Position numbers and translations under genes: made by a program. This document shows, piece after piece, positions 23,550-36,292 of a stretch of 64,000 bases of DNA. The DNA comes from Theristus sp. LFF4_11 (taxonomy: Eukaryota; Nematoda; Chromadorea; Monhysterida; Xyalidae). The stretch spans positions 25,603-89,602 of the forward strand of contig JASANC010002702.1 in the NCBI GenBank assembly GCA_030248135.1, given 5' to 3'. The notes below the pieces were generated by a model, which saw only the letters and a program-made list of their open reading frames with translations, ran no database searches and was not told the origin of the DNA. Every line of letters begins with the position of its first letter. Positions within the stretch are counted from its first letter, which is position 1.

Positions 23550-24084
23550 CGGCATCGGAGATGCTGCAGTCGACGGGCGTTTGCGCCGGATTCGACGTCG
23601 ACATCGGCGTGTCGCCGGGTAGCGGCGTCAACTGCTGCTGCTGTTGCTGGTGTAGATGGTGATGGTGATGGTGATGGTGATCACCGTTGCTCAGGTGCAT
23701 CGACGACGGCGGCGGTCGCGGTAACGCCAACGGGTGATGGTGATTAGTGTTCGACGGCGACGACTTCAGCGAGCCGGAGAGGTCGTGGTAGACGTTCGTC
23801 GTTGTCGCGGTGCTCGACGCGCTGTTCGTCGACGTGTCACTGTTGCTATTATTGGCAATAGTACTGGTATTATTAGTAGTATTATTATTTGCTGATGATG
23901 ATGATGAGCTGCTCGCATCCGGGAGGCCGGCTGTCGCGACGGAAGTACCATTATTGGTGACAGCCGCAGTGGTGGCATTATTATTGCCGTTGTTGCCAGC
24001 ACCGCTGCTGCCGTTGTCACTGCTGCCACCGGCGAAACGTCGGTGCTGCAGTCCGTCGCCGCTCGTCGTGTCGGCCATGCTAGC
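23550..24084 (-). CDS. unc-62: unc-62 long low-complexity linker exon (poly-Ser, Asn, His, Gln)
   Basis: The 535-nt exon starts after CTCGCAG and reads ASMADTTSGDGLQHRRFAGG. A Ser/Asn/Thr/Gly/Ala-rich stretch follows, then HDLSGSLKSSPSN, eight consecutive His, LH and six Gln. It ends LTPLPGDTPMSTSNPAQTP and VDCSISDAG. The ending parallels the LSGETPM...SISEAGDE segment I recall just before the homeodomain of C. elegans UNC-62. Phase is 0 in and 1 out (G then GC in either homeodomain exon). The Met in ASMAD could look like a start, but the acceptor and matching phase argue it is internal. The acceptor has a weak pyrimidine tract and the donor (GTTGGTTGG) is non-consensus. Both fit a regulated exon but prove nothing. 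Confidence 0.9.
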
Positions 24085-27000
24085 CTGCGAGGTTTTGCGT
24101 GGATTTGCGACTTTTCTACACATTTTTCAACTTTACAAATTCCACATTATTATCTTTTCTTTAAGACCTGCGACTCAATGCGGTTGTGGATGTAAAAGGA
24201 AACTAGTTTCAATCATCTGTATGTGGTAATTCAGAATAGCCTAAATGACCCGGCCTTATTTAGGGGACTCAAATCCCTTATCCAATTTTGAATTCCCGCG
24301 TCGTGAATGAGACTGCTTACGGTGCGGGCATTGAGACGCGGGACCAAAATAAAAGATGTTACATCGTGGAAACTTCGTTTTTTTCTCTGGGTCACTATAG
24401 GTGGACACCTCCGTCGCCACCTGGAATACCATGTTTGTCTATCACTGCTGTGGTCAACTTCTGTTTTATCCGTTTTGCTTTCGCACAATTTTGTTTGTCA
24501 TTTTAAAATACCGCCCATCCATAATCAATATAATCCCTTTCACCGAAACGCATAACCCAAAAAACGTTCATATTTTTTTCCAACCGCTATGCATCGCATG
24601 CTTGCAACATAATCAACACACATACACACGCACTGAATTATTCTTTTCAATCATCCGTTGTTGAATTTGAACGTGCATTGACTCTGACGAGCTCATTCAA
24701 CAGAACAGAAAGCCGGTTTTTTTTCAAAAACGCAACATTATCTGTTTTGCTACTTCAGCATACACGTGTTCAACAGGTTCAACAACCACTACAAGTTCAA
24801 AAATGTTTTGAAGTGTTGTTTGTCAATCAGTCCAAAAGTCAACTCTTTCTGTCGAAACACGCCGTGTAGAGACGAAGTTATACATGTACATTCATGCATA
24901 CACGGGTGCTGATATCAATCTGGCGATTCTGAATAATTGCAACAAAGCAGCGGTCTTCCAAGTTGCTCACATGTGTGAGCGACAGTCAGACAAAGATTGT
25001 GTTTTGATCACCGCTTAGAGATTGATTGCTGTCATGCCATTTTGGCGGTTCACAAAGTTTGTTTCAGTTTAGACAACATTTTGCAAAAAGTCAACACCAC
25101 AGCCAAATCAGAAGAAACGGAAAAACGAAACACTGGACGGGCTACGGTAGTGTCCAAAGATAATAACGATACACAGTTATTATAGTTGCAGCATGATTTT
25201 CGTTGGTTTTATTGACTGCCAGCGACGTACACTGTTGTGTCTTGCGCTGAGCTTGAAAAAAATGGCCTTGATCGCCCGTGGCAAAACCAGCTGAATTTTT
25301 TCTTTTCTCTTTTTTGTGTACTTTTGCTGACATACCACGCTGCATACGACCAAGGCTGCACAATCTTCAGTTATTTTGTTTGTCGGGTGCACATTGGGGC
25401 GTTCGAAAAAAAAACACCACCATGAAAAAAATTGCTGGTCGCATTTTTTTCGATTCAGATACACACGTTCTCGACATTCCATGTGCCCTTAAACAGAAAC
25501 AACATCATCAAAGACGAAAGATGACTTAGCATCATGATCATAATACTGCCAAAAATAGCCATATCTCCAACGGCTGACAATGCATGCTGCGATACCGATG
25601 TCAAAATTACTGCTGCTACTCCGCAGTTTTTTTTGTCCATATTTTCTCATACTTGTAACGAAAAATCGTATATAATCAAGATAAACACCATACGAATCTG
25701 AACAACAAAAAAAACTTCCCCTCTACAATGTGCGCTCTCAAAACGGCATTATTTCCGCAAATTACATACTCAACATTATTAGCGACCGAACTCTTTGGGG
25801 AATCCCACAAATTGCGCCGCGGACTATTGTAATAAACGGTGTTCCATTTCGACGTGCAAAAACGTCTAGGAGTGACCGCCAAATTGTTACGATTAAAGGA
25901 ATTAAACGCTGATTAACGTTGACATTTGGCACTCGTTCGGCCGTCACGACGGATCACTGTCAAAGTTTGTCCGAACACATGCGTGTATGTACACACGCGG
26001 CATATATGTACACGCATGTACGCACAACCGCGCAAACGGCATTCAGTGTTGAAACCACGTAGTCCGCACCTGTCCTTTTTTTCACCGCAGCGGAATGTTG
26101 AGTGAGCTACCGATTCCTATCACATTCGGTCTTGGCACGATCTTGCTGGTAGTTTACCTGATCGCCAGATAATCACATTGCATTTTTTTTGTTTAATCGC
26201 CGAATATTCATTCCTGAGGTCACATGAACTTATCTTATCCAAAACACGGTAAAGACACCGTAACTGGTCAATTACAAAGTCCTTAAATTAACCGACCAGG
26301 TAACGCGTTAGTTCATACCGGAATCTCAGTTTTTTTAACAGTCAACCGATTTCGCATTGTTCTTGCGGTGGTCCCTGGTTCCTTTCTCAACAAATTCTGT
26401 CATTATAATACGTCGTTACAACACCCACGGGATTCATTAACATTATATACCATTTTACACTGATTAACCATGCATTTTGTTGTTTTTTTGCCAGCCAAAA
26501 ATCCGTGCACGGTGAAAACGGAGCATTAACAGCAGCAACGCAGTCGATTTGCATGAATTATGTTGAGAACCAGGAAAAGAAAAGCGACGACCCGACAAGA
26601 GCCAAACAAAACCCACCGAAACCTTGCATCTCATTTCTCGCGGTTTGAAGGTTTTCGCGGACTCAATATAATTAGAATAATCACAAAAAATATATACGGA
26701 AATCGGGTGTGTGTGTGTTTAACGGCCAGCAGACTGCAATGTGTCGGTGTGAAGAAGATCACATTGACTTTGACAGCTCACCGAAGTGGAAAATAATCGG
26801 TGATTAACTATGAATCGAATCTCCGTATCGACTGTCCGAATATGGTTCCATGCTACATACGCCTTGTTTGATGCTCATTTTGACACGCTCCGCATTATAT
26901 ACTCATAAACATAAACACACACACGCACATACACGGGCGGCCCGGCTTTTCGCTTTTTTCTGGTATAATCACACTCTTTTCCATTCCCATGTGCTACATG

Positions 27001-30000
27001 GCGCCAAGCAGTGTTGCCAAGACAGGAGGCAAAAATGTGATCATATGATTTATTCACCAGCGTTGTTCTGATTGCGAGGTGGAACAAAAAGTGAACACCA
27101 CTGTCAAGGTTAAGCTTGACTCTAATCAGGAAAGTTTCATTCTGTCTGTCATTCGAAAAACCGCAAACAAAGCAGTAAACAAATCCGTTATCGTAAAAAA
27201 TATCAGGAATTTAGCGCCATGCAACAAAAATTAACACAGTCACCAAATTTAATCGTGTACCAAGGGCGCGATAATCCATATGTATATCCCCGGTTTTTAA
27301 CGCTTGTTTATGTTGTCACTGTTTCCCGTTGTTGTCCATTATATCGTTGTTCTCATCACCCTACTCATATACCTCGTATTACATCCTGTTATGATTGACC
27401 TGGTCCTGAAGTGTGTTCATATACATGTACGGAGACAGAAGGTAATGGAACACATAAAGTTCGCTGTTTGCGGTTTCGCCAGGTAGACGCATACCACTAC
27501 AAGAAAACGTTCATGAAAGTAATACGCCACAACCACATACAGAAATATCAATCGAATCGACGACATTTCGCCTTTGTTCTCAGTCAACGGTTGCTCAAGC
27601 AATCGAGACAACATGATGGACAAAACTCGAAATTTAAGGCGTCAATAAAAGAAAAATCTTGCGACATGTGCTGCTGACTAGGACTGGATGACTGGATGAA
27701 TGTGTTGTAAAACTGACAATATCACCACTATCGAAGAAAACTCAACTCTGCACAATTTGAAGACGAATAAAAATTCGATATTTCTTCACACCATTGTTGT
27801 TGTATCGTTTTGTTTTTTCACTCCATTCTCCGAACTGGGTTTCAATCGAACAAAACAGACAAAGATCTGAATATAATTTGATTGATTGCTGATAATTTGG
27901 CGTACCATATGTTTAGCGTCAGTCGACCGACAAACGTGGTGGAAAGACGCATCGAAATTGGTTTGGCCTGAATTTTCGTCTTTATCAACACAACCCCACC
28001 TACTTACTGTACGCTCTTAAGCACCACTTCTTAGCTCAATATCTACAGCGTATTATTTCAAACTAAAACATGATAAAAAACAATTTTTCAAAAAAACACA
28101 AAAACAGAACAAAGGTGTCAGCCAATTACGAGCTTTGTTCATTTTTGGCCGAGAAAAAAGTGAACGAACGCGTCAAAGAGGCCACTTGAAACAATTGCCG
28201 CTCTCAAACTTTACCCGGTTCCCCCGCCCTTTTCAAAACGATCAATGGTAAAAAAGTGCAAACGACATGATACGACAAGCGAAAAAAGTGTTGACAGGTT
28301 GACATTCGCAAAGTCGTCCCGGGAAAAATAGCCGAAAAAACGACCAGTATTATTTGGTCATTTCGAAAATGGATTATTGTCAAAACAGAAAAAAAACAGG
28401 ACACGACGCACGACGACCCCCGTGGCGAGCTGCGCTGAAAGCAGCTGTCGAAAACGGTGACTTGTATTTTACTGCCAAATAAAAACTTTGGGTAGTGGTG
28501 GGGGGGGGGGCACAAACTGAATTGTACAAAAACACGACCAAAAAACTTGACAACAGCTGCTCGTTGCTTGGCAATATAATATACTTTCAAGATATATCTC
28601 GTTTTTATTGCACGTTTCACCATCCATCTTTCTTCACGGTGACGCTGCATGTGGCAGCAGACACACTCACACACACCCCGACGTGCGGCGTGCCAGTGTG
28701 ATGTTGAGCCAAACGTACGTGTGCGTGTGCGTGCACCATATTCTTGCTTTCGCACATACTTTTTCGAAACATATATTCATTCTCCTACACACGATTTTTC
28801 AAAGACGAGATGACACAGCGTTTCTCATAAACCTTCGTTCATATCGCTCGCAAAGAAGGAATCGAACCAGAAAATTTCGCCCAGTGAAGGTTCCACCACA
28901 GCCAGCGAGGGCGACCGAAAAAGCAAACTGCACACACACGCACATCGACGACAGCACCCCCTCTGAGCGTTTATATGCCAGTCCCCCTACACTTGCTGCC
29001 AGCAAACCGATGAAGCGACGCTCAAATATTGTTGCAATATGTTCCGAATGGAACGACCAAAAAAACGTGCGCACACACGGCACACAGATCATAAAAACGA
29101 ATTGGTCTTAGGAGCTAGTCGACAACAGAGAGTGTTGAAGCTAATGGCGATCATCATTGAACCGAGAACAAGCTCAACTGCAAGCCTGGCGCGCAGCCTG
29201 TTGTGTAAAGTGCACAGTTTGGTGCCAGAAAAACAACAACGACGACAAACAAACGGGTCTCTTAGCGTATCGGTGTGCACCTTTGCGACCCCGCGTTCTT
29301 TTTTTTTCTTGGCCGGTTTTAAGGCCGAAACAATATTTATGGGCGAGCGTCTGTTTTCAGTCAGCAGACCATTTAGAAGACAATAACAGTCACACACAAA
29401 AAAACGTGTATCATCATCGGATTTTTTCTCCTGGCAGTATATCTGATGCGACATCGCGAACAAAATTTTACAATCTTGCTTTGAAATCTGTTCGACCATA
29501 AAAATTTTTGAACTGAAAGCAAAGAAAAAAAGCACAACACAACACCGTGAATCGGACACAACAGATGCAGCGACCCCCCTCGGGCGTACTGCATTTTAGC
29601 GTATTCCAAACAAAATGGTTGGTCACAAATCATCATTCACTCACTTCTCACATTGCCAGTGTTACTCTTCTGCCAATAAACAAAATCGAGGGTGTTTGTT
29701 TCAAAACGGAACTGTGTTCTGCTGTTGATAACATGACATCACTTTATATCACCGTCGTATAAACTACTTGGACGGTCCATAATCGCCAATGAGTGAAAAT
29801 GGCGGTCAAGTTTTATGGTGTTCCCCGTGCCCCACTCAACCCCCCCCCATTTCCATGCGGGCCAGAATGGGTGCACTCGGATTGTAAAACTGTCATCGAG
29901 ATCCGTTTTTCTGATGTCTGAATAGGGAGCACCGAAACCGAAAATTTTCCGATTCATCAAATCAACAGGGCGACACATTATTACAAGGCTGTGAAACAGA

Positions 30001-30737
30001 CAGGTCGTAAAAGGAATTGGCTCCTCTCGTACCGTAGCTCAACCAGAAGTTTTATTTTTTTTTCACGTAACACTCCATTAAAAATGGACTCGGACTGTGC
30101 GAGAATCTTGACGAATCTTCACTCGAAGTAGACAAAGCAAACTGAGAGAATTTTGAGTGTAGCGGCACAGAAACAGACGAGAAAAAGAGAGACCAACCAA
30201 CCAAATTCAGACCAACAGCAACCTATTTTCGAAACGGATTTTTTTCTGAGCGTCGAGTGTGAATTGAACCACAAATCAACTCAACGTCACAAATCTTAAT
30301 TTGCCTTGATTCACTGACAGTTCTTGGCTTGGCGTTCAACTGCCCTTATATCTGACACCGTACTTTCGGGAAAAAACTCCTTGTTGAGGCAGCAAAATTG
30401 GAACGCTACACGAGTGACGAGATAATGTCGCCTGCGATAATGAATAACAACAACAACTTCACAAATTTACCGAACTGATCCGAGGTTCTTTTGCAATGCG
30501 GCCTGAAACCAACCAACCCTCGTTGGCCTGGCGGTAGCGCGTTAGACTACAGTCCGTGCGCTCGTGGGATCGAGCCCCGCCGAGGGGTGTATGGGCACTC
30601 AATGACAGACGAAAACTCAATGGGCACCCTACTCAATGGCGTTCGGTACGCTTCTCTGGGTTAGCGCTGGTTGAAAACATCGCCTAAAAATCCCAACAAC
30701 AACAACAACCAATCAACGCCAGCCAAACAAGGCGCAC
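24085..30737 (-). other. Intron, 6.7 kb, between the two linker exons
   Basis: Apart from the SINE at its 5' end (30518-30716) I see only simple AT-rich sequence and a short G run at 28499-28510. The 183-codon minus-strand open frame at 28204-28755 shows no family motif and is rejected as coding. Confidence 0.55.
30518..30716 (+). mobile_element. tRNA-derived SINE with CAA-repeat tail
   Basis: The head (30518-30587) is tRNA-like. CCCTCG and CGAGGG can form an acceptor stem. GTGGG/CCCGC enclose a T-loop ATCGAGC matching a B box, and TGGCGGTAGCGCG resembles an A box. The anticodon stem does not pair, so it is not a working tRNA gene. About 110 bp of unrelated body follows, and a CAA repeat tail ends at 30716. 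This is the usual layout of a tRNA-derived SINE. The tail ends 22 bp from the neighbouring exon's donor site. I saw no second copy in the window. Confidence 0.55.
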
Positions 30738-31012
30738 CTGTAGCATGGTGGACGTGCTGCCGGTGGTGTCAAGTGCCAGGCCTCCCGCCGTCGATAAAGG
30801 GTGCGGCTGCGATGGGGTGGGCGCGTGCGCGAGATGCTCGTACGGGCTGCCGTAGTCGGTAGACGTGGTCGAGTGACGCATTGCCATGTCGTACACGGCG
30901 GCCGCGTCGCCGCCTAACGCCAGCTGGTGATGCGGCGGCACGGACGTCGACGCGCCCGGATGCATGCCGCCGCCAGCCATGCTCGACTCCATCGCGCCGG
31001 GCGGCATTAGCT
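30738..31012 (-). CDS. unc-62: unc-62 linker exon, Gly/Met/His/Pro-rich
   Basis: Two bases complete a Glu codon. The exon then reads LMPPGAMESSMAGGGMHPGA, followed by a Pro/His-rich part with YDMAMRHSTTSTDYGSPYEH, and ends TGSTSTMLQ at the donor GTGCGC. It is 275 nt and ends in phase 0. It lies between the Meis domain and homeodomain, where the family carries a divergent, probably disordered linker. C. elegans UNC-62 has a comparable Ser/Pro/Met-rich segment here. The acceptor is ACTTTCAG. A tRNA-related SINE with a CAA-repeat tail begins about 22 bp past the donor. Confidence 0.9.
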
Positions 31013-31323
31013 CTGAAAGTGCGTTTTTGGGTTTTTTGGGCTAAATTTCGATTTTTGGGCAGTTTCACAAACAACACGGGGCAAAAAACATACACACACG
31101 AAACCTGCACACAACAACAGTCGTGAAAAAACGTAAACGGGGGGGAGGGTTCATGCGCCACCGCGTTCACGGACAAACACACAGGCACATGGCGGCGCAA
31201 TGCGCTTGCTTAGTGTGTTTGTGTATTGGAAAAGATCCCGCAGCGTTTCCACACACAAACAGCAATGCAGTGGCATAAATAAAGCTGAAAAAAGTGTCCG
31301 GTGAACAGACAAGCAGTTATTAC
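31013..31323 (-). other. Short intron after the Meis domain
   Basis: 311 bp. It holds a G-rich run on the plus strand (31140-31148) and nothing else recognisable. Confidence 0.7.
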
Positions 31324-31426
31324 CGGCGGAGGAGCTGCTTCGTTCGTCGACGACAAGATCAAGCGGCATTTTACCCTTCAGACAGCTGATGTACCGATAG
31401 CAGAAGTTGTCGCACAGTTCGTGCAC
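31324..31426 (-). CDS. unc-62: unc-62 Meis domain, final conserved exon
   Basis: The exon opens with [20 protein letters not shown] and continues [14 protein letters not shown], with one base of the next codon. The [19 protein letters not shown] block ends the Meis domain in all family members. The following DERSSSS matches the DERASSS I recall in C. elegans UNC-62. The acceptor is CATTTTTCAG and the donor GTAATA. It is 103 nt, phase 0 in and phase 1 out. The next intron is only 311 bp, the third shortest in the gene. Confidence 0.97.
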
Positions 31427-34400
31427 CTGAAAAATGTCACCCCGGTCAAGTTAACAGAATTGGAATTTTTTGACAGTTTTTCAACAGTGGTTATTTTGAT
31501 TTATTTTCGAAAAAATCATGGCGCCACTTCTACGTACTGTATACGTATGTAGATGTGACAACAGGCTTTTTTGTCCGTCAATGAGTTGTGTGGTTTGTTA
31601 CATTCTGACTACTTTGTTGCAATCATATTACACCAAAACATAAGAAACCGCCCATATAACACCGCTCCCTCCCGCATTCATGTGCGCGTTTACACATTTC
31701 CACCAGCATACATACAATGTACATATCTCATCTTACACGGGCCGGGCACTTTTTGCCTCTGAATAGCGTGCTGTGTGCGCGATTTTGCGATTTCTGACGT
31801 CGGGTATTATAGTGGCGCAATTTTTTTCCCTGATTTCACTTTTGCAGTGCACGCAAAACGGCATGTAGCCTCCGTCGTCCGTGCATCCGGCGCACGCGCT
31901 CCTGCAGAAAGCCTCATATACAGGCTGCCGCATTCGGCTTGTATGCTCATTCGACCGACCGCTATAGATGACGGGTGAAGCCATTTTAGTCAATGATTCC
32001 CGCGGGAACACAACCGGCCGTGTGTGTGCGTACAGTCAAAAAAGCAAGCACACAGCGCAAACAGATCGCGAGCTGCTCGCTTTCAAGCCTCTCTCCTCGC
32101 CCGCTTGTACGTTCGTATGTGCGTGTGTGTGTGTTTGTAGAATGTCGGAAGCAAAGGTCTCTTTCTTCTTCTTCTGTCTGTCCGCGCTCGCGTGTTCACC
32201 GCCATTAAGCGGCCTCCGAAGACGCGCGTGGCGATCGTTTAATGCACTCGAAATATTGGCCGCTCAAAATCGTTTCAAACGACTTGACAGACACTTTTGC
32301 AATACGTACACACATAAATACTTGACAATATCACAATAGTTGTTGTTGTTGTTGATGATGATTCGCACCATTTGCGCCGCGCACTCGCGCACAACATGTA
32401 ACGTCATCAGCTATGGGCTTATTTAAAATACCAGCACCAAAAAGCGTGTTGCAAACACTGCAAGCGGGGCACACTCAACAATCAACTCAGCGTTGATCGC
32501 AAAACTTTGCTCAGTGTCCTTCAGCGAATTTAAAGCCAACAAGCTGACAAATGAAGAAACAACACAAGAGAGCGGCATCCACACACACCTGCTACTGAGG
32601 AACTAAAGATGTCACGGCATAGTCGCTAATGGTCGACACTAAATTGCTCCTGACAAAAACACGCACGACCTCGTCTCAACAAAAAGCAAGTGGTGATCCA
32701 GTTTACAAGCGTCACTCAATCATCAATCGAGCATGTCATCTGTTTACGCCAATGAAATCATGTGTTTCCGTAAATTTTGTTCTTGATGGTGATGCGCTTT
32801 TTAAAAAGACGTCGTTAAGAGACGACCAGATGCCATTTCAGATCGCGTGTGCGAGTGTGTGCATGCAGTGGAGAGTGCAAAAGCTGTGCGCCCACCGATG
32901 TGTGACGGTGTGTTGCCAGCGTACGATCGAAACTTGGAAACTGTGTTACTTGGGAACAGTGCTTGCCAGTCTGAGAGAGAGCGTTTCAATGCAAAATTTT
33001 GCTGGAATTTCTTCGCTAACTTCCACGCTTTTTTCGTGCATATTCACCCTAATTAAAAAACAGTGCTGGGAATTCGTGTCGAGAGCGCCATATACGGTGG
33101 GTTGGTCGGTTGGGTTGGCCCGACGCCCGAGACCCTGACGTTTTTGCGTAGCCGATAGCGTACAAGCATCCGCATCAATTTTTGTTTCCAAAGCACAGAG
33201 TCATAGTATTCCTTGCTTACTCCTTCTTATTTAACGGCCGTAGCGCGCACCGCTCAAGAAGTCCAATAAAACTTCCATCCATCCATTCATTTAGCGTGGA
33301 AGAAGAACGTTTGCCTTGTTTTATGACGTTAATACATCAGCGTTTTTTTTTCGTTGTTTTTTTCGCCACACACAACACACACACATATGTACACGCAGAG
33401 TGTTTTATATTTAAATTCGGCGATTTATATGGGCGTTCCGAAAAAATATGCATACCTATGGGCGACTACTTCATCGGCTGGGAATTAAACGCGTTTATTA
33501 CGGACTATGATGGCAGGGATGACGACGACGACGGCAAATTGATATTGCCCCCTTTATAGATCATAATAAATACACGAACACACGTTTTATGTGTATGTAT
33601 GTAGTACGTACGTTACGACGTAGTTGGACAGACGAAGCGCAAAAAACGGCGAATTTTTTGATGACTTTGTGGCGTTCTTTCGTCTTATTCCACTGTAAAA
33701 AACTGAGATGGAATGAGACAAGTGATTGATGGATTTCGTATATCGATTGTGTGGGCCCCCGCCTGTCTGTGTGCGCCTGCAGAAAGCACCGGCGTTGATT
33801 GAAAACAGATTTTTTCCATCATTTCAGATTGAAATGCTGGAAAAATTTTTTTTGCATTTTTTGCTGCTTTCCGCGCGCCAGCATTTGCTGAGTCAAAACT
33901 GTGATGATCAACTGTATACCAGACCGGAAGACCACGCGAACTGTAGACGCGTGTGACACAGCACCAGAGGAATACCGGTGAAAATCAGAATATTAGGCAG
34001 AGACGTACACGTTTGCACACGATTCTATTTCGAAAGAATGTCGGAACAACACTCCCGGAAGTGGATGCTGCGCTTGCTTGCTTGACACTTGTTTTGAGCC
34101 GCTTGGCATCGAGATGAAAAATGCGTTTTTTTACGATCATCAGCGCGTTGGTTGGTATGTGGGCGACGAAAACGCCACACCGGGGGCTATTTTCATTCTT
34201 AAAAAGTCATTGATCTTTGCATGACTCAATAATGTCTCGGAAATGTACACAACATCGTACGTATATGCTGGCCCGAATGGCGCTTGTGGCGGTGTGAAGC
34301 AAGCTCACTGGCTAGTGATGATCCGTTAATGTTGCTTTATGCACATTAAAAATACACAGAGACGACCATGGTGACGCCCAGTTAGGCTCACTGATACGCC

Positions 34401-35048
34401 ACCAACCATAACGCACTGTTCCCTCTGCGCGCATAGCGTAATGACTTTCGTTTCACTGTCGACCACGCAATGTTGTTAGCCTGTTTTGTTTTGTGATTTT
34501 TACAATATCTGCGGCGTCTAGACGCCGGCCACAAAGGGCACATTGTCGTCATGTCAAGAGAGCACGCGCGAACATAACACGACCGACGAAAAAAACGGCT
34601 GCTATAGCGGTGAAAAAAAACAGCCAAAATTCAAAATTCAGCAGCATAAAATGTACAAAAGGAACACGCAAAGATTACAGAAGTTTCACGATTGTTGCAA
34701 ACACAACAAAACAACTGATAAAACATTGGTGGCGGCAGAGATGCTGATTACAGATGTTTTTTTAAGTTTATAAAAGTTTGGCGCCTGTTGTAAAACCGAA
34801 AAAAGCGGCCAGTGCAGAAAAAATGGGTCACCAACGAAACTTTCAAAAAAAGGCGAACATTTTTTGGTTCCTTGCTGATAGCGCCTACATAATAAGACGC
34901 TGACGAGACAACTGCGGTTGATTTCGAATAATTCTACCGTCCTTTCAATAAGTAAACAGTCTTCAGGTAACAAACACACACAACTGGACATGAAGTTTAA
35001 AAAAAATATGGAAGATTCAAAGTCAAAAACAAAGTTACTTTTACTGAC
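31427..35048 (-). other. Intron, 3.6 kb, inside the Meis domain
   Basis: Only short chance frames and simple sequence are seen, such as a GTT run at about 32341-32355. The 169-codon plus-strand frame at 32629-33138 has no recognisable motif. Confidence 0.55.
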
Positions 35049-35099
35049 CTTTTCAAGTTCGAGGAGATGGAATCGGAGCACTTGTATTGCCTGCACCAT
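35049..35099 (-). CDS. unc-62: unc-62 Meis domain micro-exon with the LRFHLLELEK helix
   Basis: The 51-nt phase-0 exon reads MVQAIQVLRFHLLELEK, between TAATTTTTCAG and the donor GTCAGT. This is the start of the second conserved half of the Meis domain, one of the most conserved stretches in Meis, Homothorax and PKNOX proteins. The Met is internal to the protein and is not a start codon. The amphipathic helix is part of the PBC-binding surface. Confidence 0.97.
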
Positions 35100-36241
35100 C
35101 TGAAAAATTAAAAAAAAGATGTTTACCGGGTTTAAAACCTCATAATTTTTTTCATTACTATCTTACTTTCTAAAAAATTGAATACAGTGCACTTTCTGAC
35201 ACGTCGGTTTTCATGTGTGCCAGTGTGTTTGTGTTGCGTGCCATTGTGAAAATCTGCTCAAGTCGTTTCAGAAATCACTAACTTCGTTTTTTCAATTTAC
35301 ATACACTGAACCCCTATTCCACTGCATTCCATCACAGAGTGACAAAAAACTAAAAGTTCAACTTCATTATCATGCGATAATTGAGCATTTACGCGCATTT
35401 TTTGTTACTGTCTCACATGCGTTTTCGGAGGCGGAAAAACATTTTTTATTATCGCGTGTCGTCATCGGCCAGCATTTCCAGGAAGTGCCCTTTGGCACAA
35501 AAGTAAAAAAAATACACTCATACTTCCCCCAGCGATGCTTAATGTAATTTATACGCCGTTATCAACACAAACATATCAAGAGTAACGTACCCCCCTCCCT
35601 ATATCTTATATGTGATCATGGAACGATGCGATAGGCATCACGAATAACATACACATACGATCTCAAACCAAACCGATCGTATATACCAATAATAATCATT
35701 ATCTGTATCAGCAAGCACATACGGCAAGCGGGAGCAACAGCGGCCGGAGAGAAAGAACTGCATTTTTGGCGCCACGCTATGTACGGCACAAATGTACGCT
35801 ATACATACATGCAAAAACCAGGCTCTTTCCACCGTGTGTTCCCTGCTGCCGTTCCAATTGCTCGCCGTAGGCAAATAATGAACTCATGCATTAAAACTCA
35901 CTCGATCGAAAACTAACACAGGTATATAGGCGAAAGCATTGATCATAATTTTTTGATATGCCCATCGAGATACTATAATATACTCCAACTCGAACATAAT
36001 ATGCAACATGTGTCATGTATGTATGTTTATTATAATTATCTTATTTATTATGTACCTGCCGGCAATAGATTCCTGATGTCGATTATTGAGTCATAAAATG
36101 TTGCCTCCACATCCAGCTGCCCCCCACTTATTTACTGATTAGCGTGCGATTAATTGACAGTTTTTTTTAGTTTGAAATTTAAAACATTTTTTAACGAAGA
36201 AGTTAAAAAACAGAATATAAGAAAACAAAGTTTATGCATAC
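35100..36241 (-). other. Intron, 1.1 kb, between the two Meis micro-exons
   Basis: AT-rich. I see no gene, repeat family or RNA structure in it. Confidence 0.6.
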
Positions 36242-36292
36242 CAATGCGTCCAGCTCTGGATTCGGCACATAGTACGGCTTTTCGGCTCGGAT
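36242..36292 (-). CDS. unc-62: unc-62 Meis domain micro-exon (17 codons)
   Basis: The 51-nt phase-0 exon reads IRAEKPYYVPNPELDAL between CTTGCAG and the donor GTATGC. In vertebrate Meis the matching 51-nt exon reads IRAEKP followed by an NPELDNL segment. The YYVPNP variant is what I recall in C. elegans UNC-62, which supports a nematode origin. It lies between the two conserved halves of the Meis domain. It is too short to stand out as an open frame and is supported by homology, length and splice sites together. Confidence 0.95.

Noticed and set aside
24073..24084. Met in ASMADTT as the start of a separate gene
   Set aside because: The acceptor CTCGCAG directly precedes it. The phase agrees with the upstream exon, and the end of the exon joins the homeodomain exons.
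23810..24229. 139-codon plus-strand hydrophobic frame (poly-Leu/Val)
   Set aside because: It is the antisense shadow of the Ser/Asn/Thr-rich linker exon, and its hydrophobicity is a by-product of that codon use.
28204..28755. 183-codon minus-strand open frame
   Set aside because: The translation has no family resemblance and runs through simple-sequence and G-run DNA. It is treated as a chance frame in an intron.
30518..30587. Functional tRNA gene
   Set aside because: Acceptor and T stems pair, but the anticodon stem does not (TTAGA against CCGTG) and the D stem is imperfect. A SINE body and repeat tail follow.
32629..33138. 169-codon plus-strand open frame
   Set aside because: No motif and no neighbouring exon-like features. 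It lies wholly within an intron of the opposite-strand gene.
35049..35099. Met at 35099 as an alternative translation start
   Set aside because: It follows a good acceptor and continues the Meis domain in phase from the 36242-36292 exon, so it is an internal residue.
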